DNA from: Mycobacterium arosiense ATCC BAA-1401 = DSM 45069
GTDB lineage: Bacteria; Actinomycetota; Actinomycetes; Mycobacteriales; Mycobacteriaceae
Direction: 5' to 3'
DNA length: 64,000 nt
Assembly: GCF_002086125.1 (NCBI RefSeq)
Contig: NZ_MVHG01000011.1
Location: forward strand, 37,891 to 101,890
Positions 52,570 to 62,811 of this stretch are shown piece after piece. The notes beneath the pieces were generated by a model. It made no database searches. It had not been told where the DNA came from and saw nothing but the letters and a program-made list of their open reading frames with translations. The position numbers and the translations under genes are program-made. How positions within the stretch are numbered: position 1 is the stretch's first letter; every line of letters begins with the position of its first letter.

Positions 52570-52857
52570 TCAGACCCACTTGGCGGCTTCGTTCTGGTCG
52601 TAGTTCATCATGTTCATCGTGTTCTGCTCGTGGATCTCGACCAGGTTGTTGTGGCGCTGAGCGAGCTCCTCTTGCGCCTGGTTCCACTGGCTCAGCCACT
52701 GGTTGGCGGTCTGACCGGTGTCGCCTTGCCAGTTGGCGGCCAAGGCGGCCTGCTCGGTGCCGATGGTGGAACCGATCGAGCGCAGAGATGCGTTGTGGGT
52801 CCGCATCTCGCCGACGTGCGCGAGCATCGCCGGGTACTGGTAAGTGATTTGGCTCAT
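52570..52857 (-). CDS. EsxH-like WXG100 protein
   Basis: A 95-aa WXG100 protein: MSQITYQYPAMLAHVGEMRT, the WQG turn in LAANWQGDTGQTANQW, and NTMNMMNYDQNEAAKWV. It matches EsxH (TB10.4) in opening, WQGDTG and ending. It should pair with the EsxG-like protein from the gene directly upstream and leave the cell through the ESX complex. Confidence 0.85.
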   Translation of the reverse strand: MSQITYQYPAMLAHVGEMRTHNASLRSIGSTIGTEQAALAANWQGDTGQTANQWLSQWNQAQEELAQRHNNLVEIHEQNTMNMMNYDQNEAAKWV

Positions 52858-52913
52858 GAGATGTACCTTTCGCTTCGTCTAGTGGATGTGTAGCCGGGGT
52901 TACCCCCGGGCTG

Positions 52914-53204
52914 CTACATGACGTATTCGCCGGCCGCGTTGGAGTCGGCGGTGGTGTAGGTGGTCGCGCCTTCGTGCACGTTCTGCTCGGCGATGGCCAG
53001 CAGCGCGTTGACCTTGTTGGCGCTTTCGACGAAGCGGGCGTGAGCCGCTTGGAAGGCCATCGCCGAGTCGCCCTTGTGGAAGGCCTGGGCGGCCTGGGCG
53101 GATTGCTCAGCGGCGGCCAGGGTGCTCTTGTAGATGGCCACGTTCTGACCGAAGCTGTTTCCGGCAGAGACCATGGCTGGAACGTTGGTGTCAAGCAGTC
53201 CCAT
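52914..53204 (-). CDS. EsxG-like WXG100-family protein with secretion motif
   Basis: A 96-aa protein matching EsxG in pattern: MGLLDTNVPAMVSAGNSFGQ, AQAFHKGDSAMAFQAAHARF, and a C-terminal YTTAD, the YxxxD/E type VII secretion signal. As in EsxG, the WXG turn is replaced (HKG here). It forms the first gene of the esxG/esxH-like pair and provides the export signal for the heterodimer. Confidence 0.85.
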   Translation of the reverse strand: MGLLDTNVPAMVSAGNSFGQNVAIYKSTLAAAEQSAQAAQAFHKGDSAMAFQAAHARFVESANKVNALLAIAEQNVHEGATTYTTADSNAAGEYVM

Positions 53205-53301
53205 TGTCGGTGTCCTTTCTTGGCGTACCGATGTTGATTTTTCGGTGGTAGTTGGGCTTGTCGTGAGTTGATGCGATCCGCAGTGCGTGGGTGAAGGCGT
53301 C

Positions 53302-54621
53302 CTAGCGGGTCATTGCGTACGCCTCCTTTTCGCTGTCGGCGTCCTCGTCGACAGCGTCGTCGGCGTAGGTGTTGACCCGTTGACCGCGGGCTCGGGTGTT
53401 GTGGACGCCGCCGCCCATCATGCCGCCGCCAGCACCACTGCCGCTGGAGCCGGCGGCGCCGGGGAGTCCGGTGGCAACAGGGGTGATGGCACGCGCGCCA
53501 TTGGCCAGCGACGAGGTGGTGCTTGGCGCCGCACCCCAGGTGGAGGGCATCAACGGTCTGCTGGGCCCGCTGCCGAATGCACCGCCGGCCAGGCTGGTCA
53601 TCCCGGCAGGGTTGAACCCTGCGAGGGCACCCGTGCCGGCGAAGCCGACCGGCACCGACTGCTGTCCCAGGGAGCTGCCCCCTCCGCTGAATTGGCCCAG
53701 CAAGCTGCTCAATTGCTGGGGTGCCTGCAACAGTTGTTGGGGGGCTTGGGTCAGCAGTTGTCCGGGGCCTTGGGTGAGCCCCTGGGCGGCTTGCGGGCCG
53801 ATGGATGCGGCTTGCTGCAGGAAGCTGCCGGCCATGTTTTGGGTCAGCCCCTGCTCGGCGGTGCCGTCTTGGTTGCCGACCCCTTGTGCTTGATTTTGCG
53901 CCGGTGGCAGTTTGTCCGTGACCGATGCCGGGCTGCTCGCGGCTTTGCCGGCGAGCAGCTTGTCACTGGCAATATCGGAGCCGGTTGCCGCGCCGCCACC
54001 GGTGGTGCCACACCCGGCGGTATGGAATCCCGCTGTGACGGCGGTCGCCAAACCGGCTTCCCCGGTACCGACGCTCAAGGTGACCGGAGACATCGGGGTG
54101 GGGGGTATGGAGGTTGCGGCGGCGCTCGAGGCGCCATCCCAGGTGCTCATCACATCGGCGGCCAGCTGCCACATGCGCTGATAGTCGGCCTCATTGAGTC
54201 CGATCGGAATGGTGTTGACGCCCATGAAGTTGGTGCCGATCAGCACGCCGTGAACGAAGTGGTTTTCGAACAATTCCCCTAGGGTCGGCATCGCGCCGAC
54301 AGCGCCCTCGTAGGCTGCTGCGATCTCGCCGTGGGATGCGGCCGTGAACGCCGCCTTGGCTGCGACGTCGGCCAGCCACAACAGCATCGGCTGGTGAGCG
54401 GCGACGAACTGGGTGGCTGCCTCGCCTTGATACTGGGATTCGACCGCCGCGATGATCCCTTCGAGTTCGGCCAGGGCCGCCATGTATTCCGCACTCAGAT
54501 GCGTCCACGACGTTCCCGCGGCGGTGATTCCCGCCGCGGTCGCGCCGGCGTTGAGCAACGCCGAATGGACTTCGGGCGGCGCCGCCACCCAAATCTGGGC
54601 TAGGACCGTATCGAAGGACAT
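53302..54621 (-). CDS. PPE-family protein
   Basis: A 439-aa protein with the PPE N-terminal domain: WVAAPPEVHSALLNAG, SAEYMAALAELEGI and a YQGEAATQFVAAHQPM WxG-like turn. The C-terminal ~250 residues are Gly/Ala/Gln/Leu-rich and low complexity. It is likely secreted as a dimer with the PE protein and carried by the EspG-like chaperone. Confidence 0.85.
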   Translation of the reverse strand: MSFDTVLAQIWVAAPPEVHSALLNAGATAAGITAAGTSWTHLSAEYMAALAELEGIIAAVESQYQGEAATQFVAAHQPMLLWLADVAAKAAFTAASHGEIAAAYEGAVGAMPTLGELFENHFVHGVLIGTNFMGVNTIPIGLNEADYQRMWQLAADVMSTWDGASSAAATSIPPTPMSPVTLSVGTGEAGLATAVTAGFHTAGCGTTGGGAATGSDIASDKLLAGKAASSPASVTDKLPPAQNQAQGVGNQDGTAEQGLTQNMAGSFLQQAASIGPQAAQGLTQGPGQLLTQAPQQLLQAPQQLSSLLGQFSGGGSSLGQQSVPVGFAGTGALAGFNPAGMTSLAGGAFGSGPSRPLMPSTWGAAPSTTSSLANGARAITPVATGLPGAAGSSGSGAGGGMMGGGVHNTRARGQRVNTYADDAVDEDADSEKEAYAMTR

Positions 54622-54648
54622 GGGTGCACGCTTCGCAGATAACCGAAG

Positions 54649-54966
54649 TTAGACGCTGATGCCGGCGTTAGCCGCGTAGGCGCCGGCCTGGATGCCGTCG
54701 ACGAGGGTGTAGCCGATACCGGATTCGCCGACGCCTTCTGAAGAGGCAGCTAGCTGGGTGTTGCCCATGCCAGCCATCGCCTGGTGCGACACGCCCTCAG
54801 CGACTAGGGATGCAGCGGTTTTCACCGACACCGCGTCTGCGCCAGGCGGCAGAATGGCCCCGGTGGCCACAGCATGGGCGGCGTTGGTGCCCAAAAGACG
54901 AGCGGTCAGTGCAGCCACCTGAGCTGAAGCGGCTGCCAGCGCTTCGGGTGTGACATCAACAAGCAT
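54649..54966 (-). CDS. PE-family protein
   Basis: A 105-aa protein: MLVDVTPEALAAASAQVAALTARLL, then helical Ala-rich sequence with GVSHQAMAGMG. The length and opening fit the PE domain, with PE at residues 7-8. It is 27 bp from the PPE gene and in the same operon. It should form the PE/PPE heterodimer. Confidence 0.8.
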   Translation of the reverse strand: MLVDVTPEALAAASAQVAALTARLLGTNAAHAVATGAILPPGADAVSVKTAASLVAEGVSHQAMAGMGNTQLAASSEGVGESGIGYTLVDGIQAGAYAANAGISV

Positions 54967-55171
54967 GGAACAACATCCCCTCTGGTTTCACTATGTGCGA
55001 TTGTTCCTGTAGTAATTGTCGCTGCCCCGCCTCAGTGCGGCCACCGACAATTCGCCTCCCCGTGGCGGTCCGGTTGAGAGCACGGTACCGCCAACACATG
55101 ACAACTGCCTGTTATTGCATCAGGTGCAACTAACACGCTAACACCTCTATCGTGCACATTTAACATTCCGG

Positions 55172-58100
55172 TTACATTCGGTCGGGCATCGCCAACTGCG
55201 CATATCCCTCGTTTTGACCGCCGCTGGCCAGGACATAGCCGCGGCCTGGATCGAGGTCCTGGAATTTCATTCCACCGACCTTGTCGTTGACCGCTGTAGA
55301 ACCCAGCATGATGCGGACGGCGTTTTGGTTGGCCAATTGACCCGGCACTGAATTGGGCGACATTTCCGCAGCAGCGGCTCCTTGGGCCCGGTGGGTCATG
55401 ATCACCCGCAACCCCACCTCGTTGGCAGAGGCGAAATGGCGCAGCATCGGCTGCCAGGTCTGCACCATCCGACCTGATCCACTGGCCGGGACACCGCCGG
55501 CGGGGACGTGGTCATAAATCTGCTGCTGGGCGGGAATGGCGTCGAGGTCGTCGACGAAGAGGTAGATCAGCGCCCCTTGCAATTTCCAGGCCCGCTTTTC
55601 TTCCCAGGGCAGATCCTTCGGCGGTGTCCTGCCGTCGAGGACGTGCGCCATCTGCTCGAGGCGTTGGGCCATGGAGGCGAAGTCGGTCTCGTAGTAGTCC
55701 TCGCCCTCGATGAGCCGGGCGGTCTCTGCGCTGAGCCCAAGCCCCCTGTCGAAGACGCACACAATCGCTTGCTCGGGGCCCGAGCGGCGGGCGACCACGC
55801 TGCGTAGCAGGTGGGTGAGGAACGTCGTCTTGCCCTTCTCGTCGTCGCCGTAGACGCCCACGAGGGGGCTTCGGGTGAAGTCGTGCACCAAGGGCTGCAG
55901 GTCTCGGCCACGCAGGCCCAGGGCGAACTGCTCTCCGTCGAGCCGATCTTGACCGAGGCCGCTAACGGTGACCACTGCGGGCAGCAGTTGCGGGCACGGC
56001 ACCGCGGGGTGGCCTGCGTAGTGCTGGGACACGGTGGCCACGGTTTCGCGCACCTTCTCGTCCAGGTTGTCCATGCTGGGCTGGCCGTCGAGGCGACCCA
56101 CCGCGAAGCGGATGACATCACCGACACCGTTGATGCCGCGACCCAGATCGTGCTTGGGGATGCGGTCTTGCGGTCGGATCATCTCGTCGGTCTTCTGCGG
56201 CTTGATTTGGGAGTCCGACGCTTGGGAGAGTTTCAGCTCGAAGCGGGTGTTGATGTGGTTTTGCACCTCGTTGCCGAACTTCAACCAGCTAGCCGCCGAG
56301 ATCAGCACATGCAGGCCTCGCCCGGCGGTGGCCAACCGTTCCACGCTCTTGAGGTGCGGGTTCTTCGGATTCAGCAGCGTGGTGTTGTCGTCGAGGAAGT
56401 TGTCCCAGCCGTCGACCACCAAGAACAGGTCGGTGGGGTAGCCGTCGTCGAGTCCTGGCTCATCGCCTTGGCTTCGGCGCCGCCGGAACTCACCGAGCGA
56501 GCCGATGTTGTACTGGTCGAAGATCCGCCGCCGGCGCGCGATGACGGCCTCGAGGTCGCCGAAGATCCGCAAGTTCAGTTCATTGCGCTCGTTGCCGCCG
56601 ATCGCGCCGATATGGGGCAGGCCGTTGAGCGTCCCCACCGCGGGCCCGCCGTAGCTCATCACGTAGAACCCCACGTCGCGCGGGGAGTGGCGGGCGGCTG
56701 CGGACAAGATGAAGGTCTGCACCGCCATCGATGCTTCCTCTTTGCGCATTCCCAGGATCGACACGTTGCCGTCATCGACGCTGTAACTGAGCAGGCTGTG
56801 GGTCAGCTGGCGAGGCCGATCGATTTTGCCCAGCGGCCAGCACGGGGCCGCTGACGGTGCGGCCGCGTCGGCAGCAGCGGCCTCGGTCAGCACGGCGTCC
56901 AGCGGGATCGGCTCATCTAGCGGCGGTGACCACAGCTGCGGTGAGGGCTTACCGTAGGCGGCGGCCAGCTGCGGCCCGACGGTCAACACCAGCGACCGCG
57001 GCGGCCCCTCGATCACCGATTCGCCGGCGATTTCCTCTTCGATCACGGTGTCGGGGTCAGGCTCGACCCGACCGGCGGTGAACACCCGCGCGCGGGGCTT
57101 GGCGTTGATCACCTTGCGGCTGATGGTGGTCGGCGGCTCGTAGCGGGCAGGGAGCATGAAGCCGCGGTATTTCATCGGCTCGGCACCAGGCGCGCGCACG
57201 AAATAGCCTGTCCCTTTGACGTTTTTGCCGTCGGGAATGTGGTAGGCGTCGCCGTTGCCGATCACTTGCCGCGAGATGGATTCGCTGGCGACCTTCAACC
57301 CGATGCGGTAGTTGGTGTTCTTGTCGATGTCCTTGATGTGGCCCTGGTCGAGGGTCTGGCTGGCAAACAGAAAGAAGATCCCTTGCGAGCGGCCTTTGCG
57401 GCACACGGTGTCGAACACCTTGGCCATCTCCGGATGCTCCCTGAGCAGCAGTGAGAACTCGTCAATGATCACGAACAAGAACGGAATCGGTGGGAGGTCT
57501 TTGCCGGCGGCGGTGGCCCGCGCCTCGTTGTATTCTCGCAGCGACTCAAACGCCGCGCCTCTGATTCGGCGACCGGCGTGAGCAAACGCGACACCGCGCT
57601 GGTCGAGCAGTCCCAGGCAGGTCTCACCGAACCGCTCGACGTGGGATCTCTTTTCCTCGAGGTTGGTGATGACAGCAACCGCGTGCGGGTAACCGGCGAA
57701 GCCGTCGAAGCCGGCACCGTCTTTGAAGTCGACGAGGATGGCCTGCACGACGTCGGGGGAGTGGTGCGCAAAAAGGGTGAACACCAACGTTTTCAGCGAC
57801 GTGGACTTGCCTGAACCGGTCATGCCGATCATCAGCCCGTGCGGCCCGTTGCCGCCGTCGGCTTCGTCTTTGAGGTCAAGCATCTGCGGTGCTCCGCTGG
57901 GCTGCAATCCCAGCGGAACCCGCAACATCGGTGACAGATCCACTGGCTCTCCGGTGCCCACGGGCAGCATCCGTGGTGCCCACAGCGACTCGACGTCCAG
58001 CTTGGCGGCGTTGGTGATCCCCAGCAACGCCAGCAGATTCTGCGCGGCTGCCGATTCGGCATTTTGCCGGCTGGTCGGCGCCGCGTCCCACTTCGACATT

Positions 58101-59335
58101 TGCCGAGCCACGTGCCGGGAGACGTGCGCGTCGAGCACGTCTGGCTCGGCGCAAAAGGTCTGCCAGCGAAAGTTCTGCCACGTGTCCATTTGCACCGCGG
58201 CGGCGCCGTCGTGGGCGTCACGGCCTACCCGCAGCAGCAGCTCGCGCGAGTGGGGCGCGTAATCGCGGTCTGGGCCGGCGGTCGCGCGATAGACGATCAC
58301 CGTGACGCCGTCGCGTGCGGCGATGCGCCGCACGACCTCGTGCGGGGCGCCGGGGTCATCGACGACGACCACGACGTGTTTGTGCGATTTGCTCACCGCC
58401 GCCGAGTCTGTGTTTCCTTTGTCGTCGACGACCTTGTCGCGATCTTTGATCAGCGGGCTCAGCATGGTCTCGACGTCACGCAACGAGATGCCGAGCAACC
58501 GTGCTGGTCCGGCGCCGTCGATGTCGTGGCTTTCGGTGTGCGGCAACCACTTCGCCCAGTTCCATTGCGACTCCAGCCGCGGCGAGGCCACCGCCAAAGC
58601 GATGTCGTTGGGGGTGTGCCAGCACACCAGTTGCGCGATCCAGGCCCGCAGGATCGCCCCGAAAACAACCTGGTCACCGTAGACGGTGATCATGCCGAAG
58701 CCGGCCAGGTCAATCGCCTTGGGGCAGTGGGGAATCGATTGCTGCACGGCCCGTAGATGCTGCAGCGCCGTGTAGGTGACCGGTTCCAGATCGAGTTCGG
58801 ACTCAACGGGTTTGACCTTGATTTTGCTCTGCAGGCGCACCTCGTCACGTCCGACGCGCACGTGCAGATAGTCTGGGTCTGTAGCGCCGCGTTCCCACAT
58901 TCGAGGTGATCCAATCACCGCTTCTAGCACCTCGGGGTCTGGGTGTGACCACTCCGCGCTAGCTTTCTGTGTGGCCGCGACCTCCCGGATTTCTTCACCT
59001 TTGCCCGACAGCCAGCGCAAGTACTCCGCGCGTTCGGAATTGACTTCGGGCGTCGACATTTCGCTGGTGCCGCCCTGGGCCTGCATGGACTGAAACAGCG
59101 CGATCACCATCATGGCGACAAAGAACAGGTACATCGGCTGCATCTGCCGGTACCCAGTCATGAACATGAAGATCACCATGACGACCATCGACGCGCCGAA
59201 AACCCAGGGCAGCGCCTTCTTGAGGGCGCCGACTTCCACGGTGCGTGGCAGCTCCGGCGGGGGGTTGAGGGTGAAATCCTTGGCCTTGTGCTGGGGGCCG
59301 GCCACGCGGCGCCGATGGGGGAATCGTTCTCGCAT
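55172..59335 (-). CDS. eccC: ESX motor ATPase EccC (EccCa-EccCb fused)
   Basis: A 1387-aa FtsK/SpoIIIE-type ATPase. Two N-terminal membrane segments (about 40-80; VFGASMVVMVIFMFMTGY), then three ATPase domains: D1 Walker A GMTGSGKST at about 503-511, D2 with a degenerate loop (ILGMRKEEASMAV, about 860) and D3 with GDDEKGKTTFL at about 1160. It is a single protein, as in ESX systems with fused EccC. EccC recognises Esx and PE/PPE export signals and drives secretion. It is in one operon with eccB and eccA. Confidence 0.92.
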   Translation of the reverse strand: MRERFPHRRRVAGPQHKAKDFTLNPPPELPRTVEVGALKKALPWVFGASMVVMVIFMFMTGYRQMQPMYLFFVAMMVIALFQSMQAQGGTSEMSTPEVNSERAEYLRWLSGKGEEIREVAATQKASAEWSHPDPEVLEAVIGSPRMWERGATDPDYLHVRVGRDEVRLQSKIKVKPVESELDLEPVTYTALQHLRAVQQSIPHCPKAIDLAGFGMITVYGDQVVFGAILRAWIAQLVCWHTPNDIALAVASPRLESQWNWAKWLPHTESHDIDGAGPARLLGISLRDVETMLSPLIKDRDKVVDDKGNTDSAAVSKSHKHVVVVVDDPGAPHEVVRRIAARDGVTVIVYRATAGPDRDYAPHSRELLLRVGRDAHDGAAAVQMDTWQNFRWQTFCAEPDVLDAHVSRHVARQMSKWDAAPTSRQNAESAAAQNLLALLGITNAAKLDVESLWAPRMLPVGTGEPVDLSPMLRVPLGLQPSGAPQMLDLKDEADGGNGPHGLMIGMTGSGKSTSLKTLVFTLFAHHSPDVVQAILVDFKDGAGFDGFAGYPHAVAVITNLEEKRSHVERFGETCLGLLDQRGVAFAHAGRRIRGAAFESLREYNEARATAAGKDLPPIPFLFVIIDEFSLLLREHPEMAKVFDTVCRKGRSQGIFFLFASQTLDQGHIKDIDKNTNYRIGLKVASESISRQVIGNGDAYHIPDGKNVKGTGYFVRAPGAEPMKYRGFMLPARYEPPTTISRKVINAKPRARVFTAGRVEPDPDTVIEEEIAGESVIEGPPRSLVLTVGPQLAAAYGKPSPQLWSPPLDEPIPLDAVLTEAAAADAAAPSAAPCWPLGKIDRPRQLTHSLLSYSVDDGNVSILGMRKEEASMAVQTFILSAAARHSPRDVGFYVMSYGGPAVGTLNGLPHIGAIGGNERNELNLRIFGDLEAVIARRRRIFDQYNIGSLGEFRRRRSQGDEPGLDDGYPTDLFLVVDGWDNFLDDNTTLLNPKNPHLKSVERLATAGRGLHVLISAASWLKFGNEVQNHINTRFELKLSQASDSQIKPQKTDEMIRPQDRIPKHDLGRGINGVGDVIRFAVGRLDGQPSMDNLDEKVRETVATVSQHYAGHPAVPCPQLLPAVVTVSGLGQDRLDGEQFALGLRGRDLQPLVHDFTRSPLVGVYGDDEKGKTTFLTHLLRSVVARRSGPEQAIVCVFDRGLGLSAETARLIEGEDYYETDFASMAQRLEQMAHVLDGRTPPKDLPWEEKRAWKLQGALIYLFVDDLDAIPAQQQIYDHVPAGGVPASGSGRMVQTWQPMLRHFASANEVGLRVIMTHRAQGAAAAEMSPNSVPGQLANQNAVRIMLGSTAVNDKVGGMKFQDLDPGRGYVLASGGQNEGYAQLAMPDRM

Positions 59336-59350
59336 CAGGGCTCTCCATTA

Positions 59351-60874
59351 TCAGTGCGCAACCAGCGCATCGGCTTTGGACAGGGTGGGGCCGGGGGCGA
59401 ACAGGCTCAGCACCGACCAGGGAATCGGCAGTGGAGGCGAGCTCAAGCCCAGCACTTCTGCCGTGGATGTCGTTGACTGGCCGGCTGCTGGGTCCTCCAA
59501 GCCGTAGCGCACGCCGAGGTCAGAGACCCAAAACAGCGACTCTTTGGTCGTCGCCTGCGGTTGCTGCCCGGTGACTTGCACGTAGTAGCCGTTGCCCCGG
59601 GGCAACACGACGCGCGCGGCGGTGGTGGGCCCGGCGCCAGTGAGCCCGACGGACTTGGCGTCGGCGGCAATGGGCAGGCTCTGCCCGGACAGCAGCGTCA
59701 GGCTCGACGTGGGCGCGCCGCCCAGTTTCACCCATTGCCCACAGGTCACAGGGTCGGTGTTGGGATCCATGATCCGCAGCGCCGATGACGGGTAATCGTC
59801 GACCGAAATCGGCGTGGCTTTGGGCGCTTTGGCGACCTGGTCTGGCGTCAGGGCGGGCGGCTCGACAAGACCATAGGCGTCGTTGGCGCGCAGGATCGCC
59901 GCCACCACCGGGGAGATGGCCTGTAGCCCGTCTGCGGTCACGACGTAGTAGCGGATCTGGTTGTTGGTGTCATGGTCGATCACCACCGAGGCGACCGGCG
60001 GGGGCGTCTGTCCAGGGACCGGCCACACAAAGCGGGGCGGATCGCCGGCGTTGGCGACGAACGGCACCACCAGCGGCGCGGATTCGGGAATCAGATTCAG
60101 CAGTGAACGGTTGATGGTCCGCGGTGCGGGTGTGTCGGCGTTGATCCCCACTGCCGCGGTGACCGCGGCGTTGTGCAGGTCGATTTGACTGCGTTTGCCG
60201 CCCCAGATCAGCCAGGCGGTCTTGCCGCCGTCGCTGGTGGCCAGCACCGCCGAGGACGCCGGCAGCGCCGCCGCATGTCCTGGGCCGGCAACCGGATCGC
60301 CGAAGATAACCGTTGCGCCGCTTTCCGCGCCGCCGATGGCGTCACACACCATCCAGCGCGCGTCGCGGACACTCGACTGCACCATGCGCGAGGGCGCATT
60401 GGGGATGCCCAATGTGTTGCCCAGTGGGAACTTGTCGATCTCGCTGGATTTCACCACGGTCGGGGTGTCGGGATGGCCCGAAATCAGGCGGGCGCTGGCC
60501 AGGTTGAGCACCGGATGCAGTTCATCGTTGACCACCACATACAGCGCGTTGGTGGATCGGTCAGCCAGCACGTGCTTGGTGCCGGTGACGCCGGCGGGTT
60601 TGAGGATCGACAGCACCAACGCCCCGGCCACCAGCACGGCCGCGATCAGCGTGCCCACGCTTAGCGCGCGGCCCTGCCGGCGTAGCGGATCGGTGAGCAT
60701 CCGCGTGTCACGCAGCGCGACGCCGTTGCTGATCCGGCGGATCAGGAACCGCCAGCCCGAAACCTGGTGGCGGGTAACGAATCCCCAGGGCCGCTTGCGC
60801 GCCGCGGTCGGGCCTAGCTCGACGCTGCGGGACTTAAACCCCCGCCGCGGACGTGGGGTGACCGGTGCGCTCAT
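59351..60874 (-). CDS. eccB: ESX component EccB
   Basis: A 507-aa protein starting MSAPVTPRPRRGFKSRSVEL; a basic N-terminus with RPWGFVTRHQVSGWRFLIRR, one membrane segment (GTLIAAVLVAGALVLSIL, about 75-92) and a large periplasmic repeat domain with the paired Cys typical of EccB (VCDAIGG, PVTCGQWV). Start 60874 is chosen for the ATGA overlap with the eccA stop. EccB forms the periplasmic part of the ESX complex. Confidence 0.9.
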   Translation of the reverse strand: MSAPVTPRPRRGFKSRSVELGPTAARKRPWGFVTRHQVSGWRFLIRRISNGVALRDTRMLTDPLRRQGRALSVGTLIAAVLVAGALVLSILKPAGVTGTKHVLADRSTNALYVVVNDELHPVLNLASARLISGHPDTPTVVKSSEIDKFPLGNTLGIPNAPSRMVQSSVRDARWMVCDAIGGAESGATVIFGDPVAGPGHAAALPASSAVLATSDGGKTAWLIWGGKRSQIDLHNAAVTAAVGINADTPAPRTINRSLLNLIPESAPLVVPFVANAGDPPRFVWPVPGQTPPPVASVVIDHDTNNQIRYYVVTADGLQAISPVVAAILRANDAYGLVEPPALTPDQVAKAPKATPISVDDYPSSALRIMDPNTDPVTCGQWVKLGGAPTSSLTLLSGQSLPIAADAKSVGLTGAGPTTAARVVLPRGNGYYVQVTGQQPQATTKESLFWVSDLGVRYGLEDPAAGQSTTSTAEVLGLSSPPLPIPWSVLSLFAPGPTLSKADALVAH

Positions 60875-62811
60875 CGCGCGCCTCCGTCGGCTTGGGTACC
60901 GCCGCGGCGCCATAAGTCGGGTTCAGCCGAACCCACCGGCTCTGCGCGCTGCGGGGCCGCCGTCCCTGCGAGCGGTCCTTGATTGCGGTCGTGGCGCGAT
61001 AACTTGATGTTCTGTTCCTTGTCGGCCCGCTCGAGTTCACGCGCCACTGCGGTGCTCACGTCTTCGGCGGTGATGGTCTGCAACTCCTCGGCGGTGGTGT
61101 CGTCGTGGTCGAGTTTGCCGGTGACGTCGAGGCGGTGGTCGCGCTGCTCCTCGGCGAACTGGATCAGGTTCTCGCTGAAGCGGGCGTTACCCAACACGTC
61201 CATCGCCGGACGGCGCCGCCCGCTGGTGTCCACGGCGGTGGCAGCGGCGAGCTCGGCGTAGGCCGCGCGCAGCGGCTCGGTATCGGAGATGATGCTGCCG
61301 CCTTTGGCGGCTTTGCGCACCGTGATCTCCACCAGCTCGTCGACGGTGTAGGACGGCAACCTGATGCTGCGTGTAAACCGGGACCGCAGCCCCTCATTGG
61401 AGTCGCGGAATTCCTGCATCTTGTCGGCATAGCCGGCCGCAATCACCATCAGCTTGCCGGCGTGATTTGTCATGGCGCGCAACAGTTCAGCGATCACCAC
61501 CCGCCCGTAATCTCTCTCCGAATCTGATTCGGTGAGGGCATAGGCCTCATCGATGAACAGCACCCCGCCGCCGTCGTCGATGATGCGGTCGATGATCGCC
61601 TTGATCTTGGCTTCCGAGCCGCCGATAACCCGGTCCACCAAATCTGAGCGGCTGACTTCGACAAAGGTGTCCGACGGCAGCACATCGGCAGCACACAGCA
61701 GCTTGGCGATCACCCGGGCGATCGTCGTCTTACCGGTGCCCGGTGGGCCTTCAAGTATCAGGTGCAGCGATTTGTTGCGCACCGGCAGCCCGAGAGCTTC
61801 GCGTCGCTTGTCTCCGCGCACGCTCGATTCCAGCCGCGCGATTTGGTCTTTGACGTCGACCATGCCGACGAAGTCGGCGAGCTCGGCGGCGGCTTCGGCC
61901 TTGAGCTCTTCGCGGCGAGCCGCTCCGAGCTGGCGCGCGAAGTCACGTTCGCCGGGCTCGGTGTCGGGATCCCAGTAGTCGTTGCGGGCATCGATGCGCG
62001 CCGCGGTGGTGGGGTGGATACCGAAGCCCGGATCGCTCAGCGCGGTCGCGATCGTCGAGCGCACATGGTCGGAGACCCCCACCACGGCGTAGGCCTCGTT
62101 GAGCAGCGCGGTAGCCGCCTCGGCGCGGCCCAGCGCTCGAGCGCACAAACCCGCACCGAGCAGCGCCTCAGCGCTGGCCGCCGCGATCGGCCCCTGCCCC
62201 TGGCTGCTCAATTGGTCAAATCCCTGCTCCCACAAGCCCAAATAGGCGCCGGACAAACCGAGGGCCACCTGGACTGCTTGGTGCAGGAACGGATCGTTGC
62301 GTACCTGTGCGGCCAGCGGCGCCAGGACCCGGCGCACGTCATGCCAGCGTTTTGCCCGGAAATAGACCACCGCCAACACCCAGCCGGCAGGGCCGGGGAC
62401 GGCCGAAAGCACCCGGTCGGTAAGCAGTTCGCCGGCGCCGGCGTAGTCACCAGCGGCGGCGCGCGCGGCCGCGCACGCCATGATGACGCCGTCGGCGCCG
62501 CGCGCGTGCAGCTGGATGTACATGCCGGTATCGAAGGCGAAATCGATTGCGTCCGCGGCCACGTCACCGGCCGTGATCAACTCACCGCAGGTGTCCAGGG
62601 CGCGGTAGGCGTTTTCCAGGACGGCGCGGCTGACGTCTCCGCTGGCCGCCAGGCCCAGCCATCCGTCGCACTGATCGGGGTACTGCGCGGTCAGGCGCTC
62701 GAATCCGCTGCGCGCGGCGCGCTTGTCGGGTACCTGCCGGCGTCCGTACACCTCGGCGCCTAGGGCTGCGCAGCTGCTCAGGAAGAGGTCCAGCGCGTCG
62801 CTGCTTGTCAT
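60871..62811 (-). CDS. eccA: ESX cytosolic AAA+ ATPase EccA
   Basis: A 646-aa CbxX-type AAA+ ATPase. TPR-like N-terminal domain (about 1-280), Walker A GPPGTGKTT at about 356-364, Walker B GVLFIDEAYAL. EccA is thought to disassemble EspG from PE/PPE dimers. The stop overlaps eccB and the start overlaps the YbaB-like gene (ATGA at 62808-62811). Confidence 0.9.
   Translation of the reverse strand: MTSSDALDLFLSSCAALGAEVYGRRQVPDKRAARSGFERLTAQYPDQCDGWLGLAASGDVSRAVLENAYRALDTCGELITAGDVAADAIDFAFDTGMYIQLHARGADGVIMACAAARAAAGDYAGAGELLTDRVLSAVPGPAGWVLAVVYFRAKRWHDVRRVLAPLAAQVRNDPFLHQAVQVALGLSGAYLGLWEQGFDQLSSQGQGPIAAASAEALLGAGLCARALGRAEAATALLNEAYAVVGVSDHVRSTIATALSDPGFGIHPTTAARIDARNDYWDPDTEPGERDFARQLGAARREELKAEAAAELADFVGMVDVKDQIARLESSVRGDKRREALGLPVRNKSLHLILEGPPGTGKTTIARVIAKLLCAADVLPSDTFVEVSRSDLVDRVIGGSEAKIKAIIDRIIDDGGGVLFIDEAYALTESDSERDYGRVVIAELLRAMTNHAGKLMVIAAGYADKMQEFRDSNEGLRSRFTRSIRLPSYTVDELVEITVRKAAKGGSIISDTEPLRAAYAELAAATAVDTSGRRRPAMDVLGNARFSENLIQFAEEQRDHRLDVTGKLDHDDTTAEELQTITAEDVSTAVARELERADKEQNIKLSRHDRNQGPLAGTAAPQRAEPVGSAEPDLWRRGGTQADGGAR

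Noticed and set aside
55811..56854. Long open frame antisense to eccC
   Set aside because: A shadow of the conserved EccC coding sequence, Val/Gly/His-rich with no domain.
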